DNA from: Lysobacterales bacterium 66-474
GTDB lineage: Bacteria; Pseudomonadota; Gammaproteobacteria; Xanthomonadales; Rhodanobacteraceae
Direction of reading: 5' to 3'
DNA length: 64,000 nucleotides
Assembly (NCBI GenBank): GCA_001899805.1
Contig: MKWP01000015.1
Coordinates: forward strand, 806,001-870,000
The translations under genes were made by a program, and so were the position numbers. Each line of letters begins with the position of its first letter. Position 1 is the first letter of the stretch. The notes under the pieces are model-generated. The model saw only the letters and a program-made list of their open reading frames with translations. It had not been told where the DNA came from and did no database searches. This document shows, one piece after another, positions 17,264 to 25,841 of this stretch.

Positions 17264-20200
17264 ACGTGCTGCTGGTCAGCCAGTGCGACAAGCGCGCGCT
17301 CACCGAAACCCGGCGCATCCTCGACCAGTTCGCCGAGCGCCGTGGCGAACGCACCTGGCAAACGCCGATCACGCAGGCCGGCTTGGATACGTTGCGGAAG
17401 CTGTTACGCAAGACCGCGCGCAGGAATACCGCCGTCGCCTGCCATTGGATTCGCGGAATGGATCACAGCGAACTGATGTGGATCGTCGGCGATGCGCGGC
17501 GTTTCAATCCCGAAGGCGCCGTGCCGACCAACGCGACGGCTCGCGATGTTTTGCGCAAGGGCGACGAAAACGATTGGCACCACGCGTCGGACATTCGCCT
17601 GCTCGCGCAGCTCGCCGGGCTGCTGCATGACCTTGGCAAGGCCAGCGTGGCTTTTCAGGAACGCCTCGAGGGCAAACGCACGGAACGCAACCGCTACCGT
17701 CACGAGTGGGTGTCGCTGCGGCTGTTCCTCGCCTTCGTCGGCAGCGACGATGACGCTGGCTGGCTGGGCCGCCTCGCCGCAAGCGACATCGGCCTGGAGT
17801 CCGAATGGATCGCGCGCGGACGCTACCTGCGCGATGGCGTGGACGAAGGCATCAACCGCCATCCGTTTCGTGATCTCACCAGCCGCGCCCCGCTGGCGGC
17901 TGCGGTCGGCTGGCTGATCGTCACCCATCACCGCTTGCCGATCATTCCCGTGCCGAACGCGGACGGCAGCGGTCAAGCCTGGCTGGGCAAACGGGCGGGG
18001 TGCTTTGACCGGGACTGGCTGGAAGCGCCATTGGCGCAGGTCGCCCACGACTGGAACGAAATCGATCCGCACACCACGCCAGCCGAAGCGGCACCGTATT
18101 GGAACCTGGCCTGCGCGCTGCCCGCCATCGCGCCCGCGTGGCGCGCGCCGGCCAGACGCGTAGCCAGCTCCCTGCTGAAACTCCACGCGCAGCGCGCAAG
18201 CGATTGGCTCGGCGATCCGTACGTGATGCACCTTGCGCGGCTGTGCCTGATGCTGGCCGATCACCATTACTCCGGATTGGGTATGGACGGCGACCAACCG
18301 GCAGCCGAGCGTCGGCGCTTCGTGCAAGCCGACCAAACCGTGCACGCCAACACCCGCAAAGACAAGCTCGGTACGTCGGTATTCAACCAGTCACTGCTGG
18401 AACACCTGCTCGGCGTGGGCCACACCGCCAGCCTGATCGCGCACGCGCTGCCCAATTTCGAGCGCCACCTGCCGCGCCTCGCCAATCATCGCAGCCTGCG
18501 CCGGCGCAGCGCGGACCGGAACTTTGCGTGGCAGGACAAGGCCTTTGATGCGGCGGCAGGCATGCGCGAGGTCGCTCGCGAGCACGGCGCCTTCATCGTC
18601 AACATGGCCTCCACCGGCTGCGGAAAGACGCTGGCTAACGCACGCATGCTGTACGCGCTGGCCGAGCCGCAGATTGGATTGCGCGTGAGCTACGCGCTCG
18701 GCCTGCGCACGCTCACGTTGCAGACCGGCAGGAGCTATCGCCGGGACCTGGGCTTGAACGACGACGAGCTGGCGGTGCTGGTCGGCGGTTCGGCTAGCCG
18801 CGCGCTGTTCGAGTACCACGAGGCCCAGGCCGAAGCCGGTGGCTCCGCCTCGACGCAGAAACTGATCGAGGAAGACAGCCACGTCCTCTATGAGGGCTAC
18901 ATTGGCGATCACCCGCTGTTGTCGCGCGCGTTGGCCAACCCGGACATTCGCAAACTGATTGCCGCACCCATGCTGGTGTGCACGGTCGATCACCTTGCGC
19001 CGGCCACGGAGTCCTTGCGCGCCGGCCGCCAGATCGCGCCGATGCTGCGGCTGATGAGCAGCGATCTGGTGCTGGACGAACTCGATGATTACGACCTCGA
19101 CGACCTGCCCGCGCTGACCCGACTTGTGCACTGGGCCGGCCTGCTGGGTGTGCGGGTGGTGCTGTCCTCGGCCACCTTGCCGCCCGCGCTGGTGCAAGGC
19201 ATGTTCATGGCCTATCGGGCCGGGCGTCGCCACTATCGACGCAATCGCGGACAGCTCCGCGTCGCCGACGATGCGCCGATCGAAGTGCCGTGCCTGTGGA
19301 CCGACGAGTTCGGCGTGCAATCGGAATCCTGCGCCAGCGATGCTGCTTTCGCCGCCGCGCATGCCCGCTTCGTCGAGCGCCGCGTCGGCAAGCTGCAAGT
19401 CAGCGAACCGTTGCGGATTGCCGAACTGCTGCCGTTGGGCATCACGGCGACACGACCCGAAGCGGTTCACGCCGCGTTCGCCGCTGAAATCCGCACGGCG
19501 TGCCTGCGCCTGCACGCGGTCCACGCCGAGCCCGACCCCGTCACCGGCAAGCGGGTGAGCTTCGGCCTGGTACGCATGGCCAACATCGATCCGATCTTCC
19601 ACGTCGCGCGGGCACTCATCGAGGGCGCGATGCCGGCAGGCGTGCACCTGCACCTGTGCGTGTATCACGCGCGCTTCCCGCTGGTGCAGCGCTCCGCGAT
19701 CGAGGGAATGCTGGATGCCACGTTCAACCGCCGCGACCCCGCCGCGGTGTGGCAGTTGCCTCCGATCCGCGGCGCGCTCGATGCCGCGGATTCCGCACCC
19801 GATCACCTGTTCGTGGTGCTGGCTTCGCCCGTGTGCGAAGTCGGCCGCGACTGGGACGCTGATTGGGCCATTGCCGAACCTTCCTCCATGCGCTCGCTGA
19901 TCCAGCTTGCCGGCCGTGTACAGCGTCATCGCATGAAAGCGCCGCGGGCGCCCAACGTGCTGGTGTTTGATACCAACATCAAAGGCATCGAGCAAGGCAA
20001 CGCGAACGCGGCGGTGTTCACCCGACCGGGTTTTGAGAAGACCACGTCGGACGACCGCTTCCTGCTGACCAGCCATCGCCTCGCTGTATTGCTGGACGAG
20101 GGAGAGTACCAACACCTCAATGCAATCCCGCGCATTCGGCCGCGCGACCAGCTTGAACCGCGCACTCGCTGGGTGGATCTGGAGCACGCGCGCCTGCAGG

Positions 20201-20703
20201 CCGGAATGCTGCCGATCCCCGCTGCACCACCGACCACCTCCAGCCGCCGCAGCGCGCGCCCCAAGCCAGTGCCGGAAGCCAACACCGCCGCAGCCTGCTG
20301 GCTGCATCCGCAGGCTGCACTCACCGGCGTGCTGCCGCAGCAGCAGCCATTCCGGGCGGACAGCATGAAAACCACCACGCTCGCCTGGCTGCCATCCGAC
20401 GAAGACGAAGACGCGCTAGTGCCGCAGCGCGTGGAAGACCTGCGCGAGGGCAGGCGCGGCGAGCAGTTCTACGTGCCAGTGCACCGCGATTTGCTGCACG
20501 ACGTCCCACTCAACGCAGCGCCGGGAGTCAGCCGCTGGGGTGCGTTCGATCTGCTCTCGCTGGTGAGCGAGCAGGCCGAGGCGCAGGATCTGTCGCTCAA
20601 CCGGGCCGCGGAAAAGTTCACCACGGTCGAAGTGCCATCCGTCGAGGACACTCCCCAAGGCTGGTTCTGGGATCCGTGGCTCGGTGTTACCAGATGCCGC
20701 TGA
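17260..20703 (+). CDS. cas3: Cas2-Cas3 fusion helicase-nuclease, type I-F
   Basis: A 1147-residue Cas2-3 fusion, diagnostic of type I-F. Residues about 1-95 form the Cas2-like domain (MNVLLVSQCDKRALTETRRI). The HD nuclease domain has LLHDLGKAS, with His-Asp at 123-124, and a later HHRLP. The superfamily 2 helicase has Walker A ASTGCGKT at 450-457, the DEAD-type DELD at 606-609 and motif III SSATLP. It serves both in adaptation, with Cas1, and in target degradation after Cascade binding. ATG 17260 is chosen over the upstream extension because it overlaps the cas1 stop and begins the Cas2 fold. All catalytic motifs appear intact. Confidence 0.96.
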   Translation: MNVLLVSQCDKRALTETRRILDQFAERRGERTWQTPITQAGLDTLRKLLRKTARRNTAVACHWIRGMDHSELMWIVGDARRFNPEGAVPTNATARDVLRKGDENDWHHASDIRLLAQLAGLLHDLGKASVAFQERLEGKRTERNRYRHEWVSLRLFLAFVGSDDDAGWLGRLAASDIGLESEWIARGRYLRDGVDEGINRHPFRDLTSRAPLAAAVGWLIVTHHRLPIIPVPNADGSGQAWLGKRAGCFDRDWLEAPLAQVAHDWNEIDPHTTPAEAAPYWNLACALPAIAPAWRAPARRVASSLLKLHAQRASDWLGDPYVMHLARLCLMLADHHYSGLGMDGDQPAAERRRFVQADQTVHANTRKDKLGTSVFNQSLLEHLLGVGHTASLIAHALPNFERHLPRLANHRSLRRRSADRNFAWQDKAFDAAAGMREVAREHGAFIVNMASTGCGKTLANARMLYALAEPQIGLRVSYALGLRTLTLQTGRSYRRDLGLNDDELAVLVGGSASRALFEYHEAQAEAGGSASTQKLIEEDSHVLYEGYIGDHPLLSRALANPDIRKLIAAPMLVCTVDHLAPATESLRAGRQIAPMLRLMSSDLVLDELDDYDLDDLPALTRLVHWAGLLGVRVVLSSATLPPALVQGMFMAYRAGRRHYRRNRGQLRVADDAPIEVPCLWTDEFGVQSESCASDAAFAAAHARFVERRVGKLQVSEPLRIAELLPLGITATRPEAVHAAFAAEIRTACLRLHAVHAEPDPVTGKRVSFGLVRMANIDPIFHVARALIEGAMPAGVHLHLCVYHARFPLVQRSAIEGMLDATFNRRDPAAVWQLPPIRGALDAADSAPDHLFVVLASPVCEVGRDWDADWAIAEPSSMRSLIQLAGRVQRHRMKAPRAPNVLVFDTNIKGIEQGNANAAVFTRPGFEKTTSDDRFLLTSHRLAVLLDEGEYQHLNAIPRIRPRDQLEPRTRWVDLEHARLQAGMLPIPAAPPTTSSRRSARPKPVPEANTAAACWLHPQAALTGVLPQQQPFRADSMKTTTLAWLPSDEDEDALVPQRVEDLREGRRGEQFYVPVHRDLLHDVPLNAAPGVSRWGAFDLLSLVSEQAEAQDLSLNRAAEKFTTVEVPSVEDTPQGWFWDPWLGVTRCR

Positions 20704-20709
20704 CGCTGG

Positions 20710-21125
20710 TCAACGCCAAGGGTCGATCAGCGCAACGCCACAGTTCTCGAAGTCATGCGCGTTGCGGGTAGCCCAAGCCGCACCGCGCGAACGCGCGATG
20801 CTGGCGATCATCGCGTCGGATGCTCAACCGGGCGACCCTGCGCGCGTCGCGCCGCGGCGATCGTCGCATGCGCTTCGGCGGCGACACTTTCATAGGGGAC
20901 CACGTGTCCCGCAAGCTTCTGCTCGAACAGCAGAGTCACCTTCTGCAGCAAATCAATCCTGCGCCACCCGCTGGGCATGCAGCACAAGCCAAACATCAAT
21001 TCGCCACGCGTGACCGTCGTCGTGTGCAGGTCATCGCCCGGCACGGCGCCTACCCACGCCATGACGTTGGCGTCAGGTGCTGGCTTGAAAAGTTCCGAGA
21101 TGACGTTCGTATCCAGCACTACCAT
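20710..21125 (-). pseudogene. decayed FitB/VapC-type PIN toxin
   Basis: The minus-strand reading MVVLDTNVISELFKP begins a PIN-domain ribonuclease toxin of the FitB/VapC family, with the first catalytic Asp in LDTN and Glu in the SELFKP and RGELMFG segments. After GRPVEHP the frame stops. One frame over, DAMIASIARSRGAAWATRN and HDFENCGVALIDPW complete a full-length toxin. The 416-base span is one short of 139 codons, so a single 1-nt deletion near 20820 breaks it. It faces the end of cas2-3 and stops 7 bases beyond it. A sequencing indel could give the same picture. Confidence 0.8.
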
Positions 21126-21369
21126 CAACGGAGATCCGGCGGGTCGCACTGCTGGCCCCGCACTGGAAGCTCCAGTTCGATGCCTCCATACGGCGCCACC
21201 AACTCGCGGGCGCTGTCCAAGAGCGATTGCCCGGTGAGCGGGGCAGCGTCCAAGGCGCTGCGCAGGATGCACCGCGCTTCCCTTCCATCGAACGCCCGTG
21301 GCGCGCTGCCTGCACACGCAGGCGCGCCTTCAGGTCGTCGTCGAGATCGCGGATGGGCATGCTGGCCAC
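21125..21369 (-). pseudogene. decayed FitA/VapB-type antitoxin
   Basis: MASMPIRDLDDDLKARLRV followed by AARHGRSMEG is the ribbon-helix-helix DNA-binding half of a FitA-type antitoxin. The frame then breaks in a GGG run near 21288. The other frame continues EARCILRSALDAAPLTG and ends next to the toxin start through a TGATG overlap. The 245-base span is one short of 82 codons, again pointing to a 1-nt deletion. With the toxin it forms a typical two-gene cassette whose two members are each broken once. Confidence 0.75.
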
Positions 21370-21413
21370 GGCTCGGCCTTTAATGCGATTGCATCGTAAT
21401 CGCCCATTGAGGG

Positions 21414-21442
21414 CAAAACCACTGCCTGTTCGGCAGAGAAAC
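21414..21442 (-). ncRNA. creA pseudo-repeat 2 (psiR2)
   Basis: On the minus strand this 29-base segment has a 5-bp stem CTGCC/GGCAG around a five-base loop (GAACA; the array loop is GCGCA), preceded by GTTTCT (array GTTCG). The stem and loop length are exactly those that Cas6f recognises in the neighbouring array repeats. The 3' flank has diverged. It would give the 3' hairpin of a processed crRNA-like RNA. Confidence 0.78.
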
Positions 21443-21456
21443 GTCCAGCGGAAAGT
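21443..21456 (-). ncRNA. creA pseudo-spacer (psiS), 14 nt
   Basis: Minus-strand ACTTTCCGCTGGAC lies exactly between the two pseudo-repeats. It matches ACTTTACGCTGTAC at 21541-21554 on the same strand with mismatches only at positions 6 and 12, and that site is preceded by CC, the type I-F PAM. It is too short to act as a normal 32-nt spacer, which fits guide RNAs that direct Cascade to repress without cleaving. Confidence 0.82.
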
Positions 21457-21485
21457 TTTCTAAGCTGCTTTTTCAGCAGGGAAAC
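21457..21485 (-). ncRNA. creA pseudo-repeat 1 (psiR1)
   Basis: Minus-strand CTGCT, GAAAA loop, AGCAG, then CTTAGAAA. The last eight bases are the type I-F crRNA 5' handle (CTCAGAAA in the local array, CTTAGAAA in many I-F repeats). The stem keeps pairing through a compensatory C-G to T-A change. It begins GTTTCC, like the GTTCG of the array. It overlaps the end of the micro-ORF at 21473-21520. Confidence 0.82.
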
Positions 21486-21520
21486 CATCGTAGCTGGTGA
21501 TGTAGGACCCAAACCAACAT
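21473..21520 (-). CDS. candidate CreT micro-toxin ORF (15 codons)
   Basis: On the minus strand a near-perfect ribosome binding site AGAGGAG (21525-21531) stands four bases before an ATG that opens MLVWVLHHQLRWFPC and a stop. The stop lies inside psiR1. CTA is used twice and CGA once, codons that are uncommon in this GC-rich genome. Known CreT toxins are tiny RNAs or mini-ORFs with strong Shine-Dalgarno sites located directly upstream of the crRNA-like antitoxin and repressed by Cascade; position and layout fit that pattern exactly. I see no resemblance in sequence to a known toxin, so toxicity is inferred from architecture alone. Confidence 0.6.
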   Translation of the reverse strand: MLVWVLHHQLRWFPC

Positions 21521-21540
21521 TTTTCTCCTCTTGTATTGCA

Positions 21541-21556
21541 GTACAGCGTAAAGTGG
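21541..21556 (-). promoter_or_regulatory. Cascade target site in the candidate creT promoter
   Basis: Reading the minus strand, CC (PAM) is followed by ACTTTACGCTGTAC, matching the pseudo-spacer except at flipped-out positions 6 and 12. A plausible promoter overlaps it: TTGTTG (21569-21564) as -35 and TGTACT (21545-21540) as -10, 18 bp apart. Cascade bound here would block transcription of the micro-ORF. Confidence 0.75.
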
Positions 21557-21589
21557 TAGCAAACAACAATTGCTTCTGGTAGATTCTGA

Positions 21590-21619
21590 TATCGGGAGCC
21601 GCTGGAACGGCTCCCGATA
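21590..21619. other. perfect 12-bp hairpin upstream of csy1
   Basis: TATCGGGAGCCG and CGGCTCCCGATA flank a six-base loop (CTGGAA). No T-run follows on either strand, so it is not a clear intrinsic terminator. It separates the candidate creT promoter from csy1. Confidence 0.6.
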
Positions 21620-21791
21620 CCCGCCCACCCGGCCGACTTTCCGGACCTACGCACGAAAGGGCAGACGTGCAAGAGGATACAAGAAGTGCTCCATCGACAC
21701 TTCCTCAGATTAGCGCGCCGGATGAAGGGACCGATCTCACCCGTTGAGACCGGACGCTGGCATAAATCTCTGCACTACTCATGGGGGTGAT

Positions 21792-23129
21792 ATGGAGCCA
21801 TCCGCAACCACCGTACGTTCGGCACAGTTCCGCGCCGCTATCGCCGGCTTCATCGAAGCGCGGCGCGAGGCCAAGCTGAAGGACAAGAACGACGACGCCA
21901 ATGCGGCATCGAAGTACGACTACGCCACATGGCTGGCCGATGCCGCGCGTCGCGTCAGCCAGATCCAGGCGGTCACGCACGTATTGAAAGCCACGCATCC
22001 CGACGCGCGCGGCAGCAGCTTGCACATGGCGCCAACTTCGCTGCCCCGGCGTGCGGAAATCGGCAGCCATCTGCTGGGCGACGGCTACACGGAAGACGTG
22101 GTGGGCAATGCCGCCGCGCTGGACGTGTTCAAGCTGCTGAAGCTCGAAGTCGAAGGCAAGCGCCTGATCGACTGGGTGCAAGCCGGGGACGCGGATCTGC
22201 AAGCGGCACTGTCCGACAACCCACAGCAGGCGCAGGAATGGATGCGCGCCTTTGCTTCAATGGTGCGCCACGAACCGCGCCCCGCCACGCACCCGATGGG
22301 CAAGCAGCTTTACTGGCTGGTCGGTGAGAATCCTCACGACGACGCACACTACCAGCTCTTGCAGCCGCTGTTCGCCAGTTCGCTCGCACACGCCGTACAT
22401 ACTGAAATCCAGGACGCGCGCTTTGGCGAAGCGAACAAGGAACTTCGTCAGGCGCGGCGCGAATCCAGGTCCGCAGACGGCAGCTACCGCGAATATCGCG
22501 ACATCGCCATCCGCAAGCTGGGCGGCACCAAGCCGCAGAACATCTCGCAATTGAACAGCGAGCGCGGCGGAGTGAACTACCTGCTCGCCTCGCTACCGCC
22601 CGCGGCCTGGAAGCCCCGCGATAGCGTGGCCCTGCTGAAGCTCGACTCGATCTTCAACAAGAGCCACGGCCCCTTCTTCTGGTTTGGCGAAGTCCGCCAG
22701 CTCGTGCGCGAGCTCTCCGATTTCCTCGACACCGACCCAGAAGCGAACAAGGACACGCGTGATCGCGTGGACGCGCTCGCGAGGAAGGTCGGTGATCAGC
22801 TCGCGCTGTTCGGTGCGGCGGTACGGGGCCACCTCAAACCCGGTTGGACGCGTGAAGAAGATTGCCAACTGCCGGAATGCGAGCAGCTCTGGCTTGATCC
22901 CGAGCGCTGCGAAGAGGATACCGACTTCAAGAGCACGTACATCTTCGACGACTGGGCGGACCAAGTTGCCACTCGCTTCGCCCGCTGGCTCAACCAGCAA
23001 CTGCGCGGGCGCAGCGACAAGCTGATCGCACTGGGCGAAGCCGAAATGCGCTACTTCGCCCGCAAGGCGATTCTGGAGGTCGCTTGGCCGATACCGCTGC
23101 AACGCCGCGCGACGGAAGCCACCCCATGA
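21792..23129 (+). CDS. csy1: Type I-F Cascade large subunit Csy1 (Cas8f)
   Basis: A 445-residue Csy1/Cas8f, which with Csy2 holds the crRNA 5' handle and recognises the PAM. The N-terminus (FRAAIAGFIEARREAKLKDK) and LTHGxx-like internal segments such as THPDARGSSLHMAPTSLP and PHDDAHYQLLQPLFASSLAH fit the family. ATG 21792 has GGGGGTGA upstream; the longer in-frame start at 21744 adds unconserved residues. It begins the csy1-csy2-csy3-cas6f operon and is separated from cas2-3 by about 1.1 kb carrying the candidate CreTA module and FitAB relic. Confidence 0.93.
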   Translation: MEPSATTVRSAQFRAAIAGFIEARREAKLKDKNDDANAASKYDYATWLADAARRVSQIQAVTHVLKATHPDARGSSLHMAPTSLPRRAEIGSHLLGDGYTEDVVGNAAALDVFKLLKLEVEGKRLIDWVQAGDADLQAALSDNPQQAQEWMRAFASMVRHEPRPATHPMGKQLYWLVGENPHDDAHYQLLQPLFASSLAHAVHTEIQDARFGEANKELRQARRESRSADGSYREYRDIAIRKLGGTKPQNISQLNSERGGVNYLLASLPPAAWKPRDSVALLKLDSIFNKSHGPFFWFGEVRQLVRELSDFLDTDPEANKDTRDRVDALARKVGDQLALFGAAVRGHLKPGWTREEDCQLPECEQLWLDPERCEEDTDFKSTYIFDDWADQVATRFARWLNQQLRGRSDKLIALGEAEMRYFARKAILEVAWPIPLQRRATEATP

Positions 23130-24094
23130 ATACCTGTCCCAGCTTCACCCATCTGGTGGTGTTGCCGCACCTGAAGGTACACAACGCCAATGCGATTTCC
23201 AGCCCGCTGACACACGGCTTTCCGTCCATCACCGCGTTTCTCGGCCTCACGTGGGCGCTGGAACGCAAGACTCGCACCACCGGGCTCGATCTGGAATTCG
23301 CCGCTGCCGGCGTCGTCTGCCACGACCGTGATGAGCAGACGACGGAAGGCAGCTTCGTCAAGCGCTTCCGGCTTACGCGCAATCCGATCGGCAAGGATGG
23401 CAAGTCCACCGCCATCGTGGAGGAAGGCCGCATCCACCTCGACCTCACCCTACTGCTGGCGGTGAATGCTGACGGTTGGGATGACGAAGCACGGCAGCGC
23501 GACCTGCGAACCATCGTGCAATGCCTGCACGCCATGCGCATCGCAGGCGGCATCGTGCTGCCCGACACACACGCGCGCCGGCAGCCGTGGATCGCGGATT
23601 TTACCGGCACGGCCGACGATCAGGTGAACGAATTCAACAGGCTCTATCGGCGACTGCTGCCCGGCTCCGCGCTGGTCGCGCGCGACGACCTGATCGACCA
23701 GCGCCTGCGGCATCTGCAGTCCACCCATCCGGACGCCAACCGCCTCGATGCCTGGCTCTCGCTCTCGCGCGTGAACTGGCATTACGACGACGATGCGGCG
23801 CACGGAAAGGGGGCATGGCAAAGCGATCGCCAGAGAGGCTCCGGCTGGATCGTGCCCATCCCGGTCGGCTACGGCGCGCTCGGCCCAGTGCACCCCGCCG
23901 GCCGCGTGCCCAATGCCCGCGACGCAACCACGCCGTTCCGCTTCGTGGAAAGCCTGTACTCGATGGGTGAATGGATCGGCCCGCATCGCCTGCACAAGCC
24001 GCAGGACCTGCTCTGGTACGCCGACAGTCGGCCCGATGAAGGCTTGTACCGCTGTCGCAATGACTATCGCTCCACCTTTGAACCCAACCTCTGA
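23126..24094 (+). CDS. csy2: Type I-F Cascade subunit Csy2 (Cas5f)
   Basis: A 322-residue Csy2/Cas5f that forms a heterodimer with Csy1 at the crRNA 5' end. [20 protein letters not shown] and [19 protein letters not shown] are strongly characteristic, as is [20 protein letters not shown] and the C-terminal [17 protein letters not shown]. The ATG overlaps the csy1 stop (ATGA), which fixes the start and indicates coupled translation. Complete in length for the family. Confidence 0.95.
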   Translation: MNTCPSFTHLVVLPHLKVHNANAISSPLTHGFPSITAFLGLTWALERKTRTTGLDLEFAAAGVVCHDRDEQTTEGSFVKRFRLTRNPIGKDGKSTAIVEEGRIHLDLTLLLAVNADGWDDEARQRDLRTIVQCLHAMRIAGGIVLPDTHARRQPWIADFTGTADDQVNEFNRLYRRLLPGSALVARDDLIDQRLRHLQSTHPDANRLDAWLSLSRVNWHYDDDAAHGKGAWQSDRQRGSGWIVPIPVGYGALGPVHPAGRVPNARDATTPFRFVESLYSMGEWIGPHRLHKPQDLLWYADSRPDEGLYRCRNDYRSTFEPNL

Positions 24095-24113
24095 CCAGAC
24101 TCAGGAGACCATC

Positions 24114-25142
24114 ATGCCTACCGACCTCAAGACCGCTTCCGTCCTCGCCTTCGAACGCAAGCTCGACCCCTCCGACGCGCTGCTGTCTGGCGGCGACTGG
24201 GCCGCGCGCAACGCACCGCAAAACTGGGCGCCTATCACGCTGCGCCCGAAATCCGTGCGCGGCACCATCTCGAACCGCCTCAAGACCAAGGACCAGGACC
24301 CCGCCAAGCTCGACGCCGCCATTGAGAATCCCAACCTCCAGACGGTGGACGTGGCCACCCTGCCCGCCAATGCCGACACGCTGAAAGTGCAGTTCACCCT
24401 GCGCGTGCTGCCCGGCACCGGCCAGCCATCAGCCTGCAACGACGCGGTGTACCGGCAGAAACTCACATCCACGGTCTCGAGCTACGCACAAGAACATGGC
24501 TTTGCCGAACTTGCCCGACGCTATGCCACCAACCTCGCCAACGGCCGCTTCCTGTGGCGCAATCGCATCGGCGCCGAACAAGTGGAAGTGACCGTGGCCC
24601 ACATCACCGACGGCCATCCGTCGGTAAGCTGGACCTTTCAGGCGCTGGATCACTCCCTGCTCGACTTCAAGCCTGCACCCGCCAGCGCACAGGCCCTGTT
24701 GGAATTGGCAGCCGTGATCGTCGATGGTTTGGCCGGAAAGACCCATGCGTTGCTGCACGTCACTGCCTTCGTGCGGATGGGTGCCGGTCAGGAAGTGTTC
24801 CCCTCGCAGGAACTCATCCTCGACAAGGGCAGCAGCAAGAAAAGTAAGACGCTGTACGACGTCGACGGAATCGCGGCCCTCCACTCGCAGAAAATTGGCA
24901 ACGCCATCCGCACCATCGACACCTGGTATCCCGAGGTCGCCAGTAACGGGCCGATCGCAGTGGAACCTTACGGTTCTGTCACCACGCAAGGCCGCGCGTA
25001 TCGCCAGCCGAAGGAAAAGACCGACTTCTACAGCCTGCTCGACGGCTGGGTGCTCAAGGACAAGCCATTGACGCCCGATGAGCGGCACTTCGTCATCGCC
25101 ACCCTGATCCGCGGCGGTGTGTTCGGCGACGCGGAAAAGTGA
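24114..25142 (+). CDS. csy3: Type I-F Cascade backbone Csy3 (Cas7f)
   Basis: A 342-residue Csy3/Cas7f, the subunit that polymerises six-fold along the crRNA and causes every sixth guide base to flip out. [20 protein letters not shown] opens the protein and [33 protein letters not shown] and the final [18 protein letters not shown] are family signatures. Ribosome binding site CAGGAG precedes the ATG. Backbone stoichiometry depends on spacer length, so a 14-nt guide such as the one at 21443-21456 would assemble a shorter complex. Confidence 0.96.
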   Translation: MPTDLKTASVLAFERKLDPSDALLSGGDWAARNAPQNWAPITLRPKSVRGTISNRLKTKDQDPAKLDAAIENPNLQTVDVATLPANADTLKVQFTLRVLPGTGQPSACNDAVYRQKLTSTVSSYAQEHGFAELARRYATNLANGRFLWRNRIGAEQVEVTVAHITDGHPSVSWTFQALDHSLLDFKPAPASAQALLELAAVIVDGLAGKTHALLHVTAFVRMGAGQEVFPSQELILDKGSSKKSKTLYDVDGIAALHSQKIGNAIRTIDTWYPEVASNGPIAVEPYGSVTTQGRAYRQPKEKTDFYSLLDGWVLKDKPLTPDERHFVIATLIRGGVFGDAEK

Positions 25143-25144
25143 CC

Positions 25145-25711
25145 ATGACCACGCATTACTTGGACATCGCCTTGCGTGATGACCCGCAAATCGCGGCCCC
25201 GCACCTGCTGGGTGCGCTGTACGACCGCCTGCACCTTGCGTTGGTGCAACAGCGTCGCGACGACGTCGGTATCAGCTTCCCCGGTCACGCATTGAAGCCG
25301 CGTACGCTGGGTACGACCCTGCGCCTGCACGGCAGTGAAGCTGGCTTGCAGGCATTACAGGCTGCCGATTGGCTTCGGGGCATGCGCGACCATGTTCGCG
25401 TCAGCAACATTGCCGCAGCGCCGGCCGACGCGGAACACCGTACTGTACAGCGCCGGCAGTTCAAGACCAGTGCCGAACGATTGCGCCGCCGACGCATGCG
25501 GCGCAAGGGCGAAACCGCCGAGCAGGCCGCGGCGGCCATTCCATCCCGCATGGAACATCGCCCCGATCTGCCCTACGTCCACCTGCACAGCCAGAGCACA
25601 CACCAACCCTTCTGCCTGTTCATTGACCTTGGCGCTCCGCAGCCACGCGCCATCAACGGCGTATTCAACACCTACGGCCTGAGTGGCACCGCCACTGTGC
25701 CTTGGTTCTGA
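25145..25711 (+). CDS. cas6f: CRISPR RNA endonuclease Cas6f (Csy4)
   Basis: A 188-residue Cas6f/Csy4 that cleaves pre-crRNA at the 3' base of the repeat hairpin and stays bound to it. HYLDIALRDDPQIAAPHLLG, the histidine in RLHLAL near residue 30 (equivalent to the catalytic His of P. aeruginosa Csy4), the Arg-rich helix ERLRRRRMRRKGE that contacts the stem and the final FNTYGLSGTATVPWF are all present. A GTG at 25139 overlapping the csy3 stop is an alternative start. It is followed directly by the leader and array. Confidence 0.95.
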   Translation: MTTHYLDIALRDDPQIAAPHLLGALYDRLHLALVQQRRDDVGISFPGHALKPRTLGTTLRLHGSEAGLQALQAADWLRGMRDHVRVSNIAAAPADAEHRTVQRRQFKTSAERLRRRRMRRKGETAEQAAAAIPSRMEHRPDLPYVHLHSQSTHQPFCLFIDLGAPQPRAINGVFNTYGLSGTATVPWF

Positions 25712-25841
25712 CCCATTTTTCGGGCGCGCATCCTCGCTCCTTGAAAATCAGACACTTGCCGGCTGGCCAATCCATTGGGTTGGCCGGCCGCTTTTCGTCG
25801 CTATCCTTGCGATGGCACCGCTTTCGCACCTCGGTGTTCTA
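25712..25841 (+). promoter_or_regulatory. CRISPR leader with hairpin
   Basis: The 130 bases between cas6f and the first repeat contain GGCTGGCCAA, a nine-base loop and TTGGCCGGCC (25761-25789), followed by GCTTTTC. This strong hairpin with a short T-run probably terminates the cas operon. The remainder should hold the array promoter and the spacer-integration signals. Confidence 0.65.

Noticed and set aside
21330-21569. Minus-strand ORF through the candidate creA region (SLLKKQLRKLSAGRFSAEQA).
   Set aside because: It has no family signature and runs through the two hairpins and into the antitoxin relic in another frame. The RNA-level structure explains this region better.
21641-21652. Second match to the pseudo-spacer, ACTTTCCGGAC, on the plus strand upstream of csy1.
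   Set aside because: Only the first eight bases match and the adjacent dinucleotide is CG rather than CC. The site at 21541-21554 is longer and has a perfect PAM.
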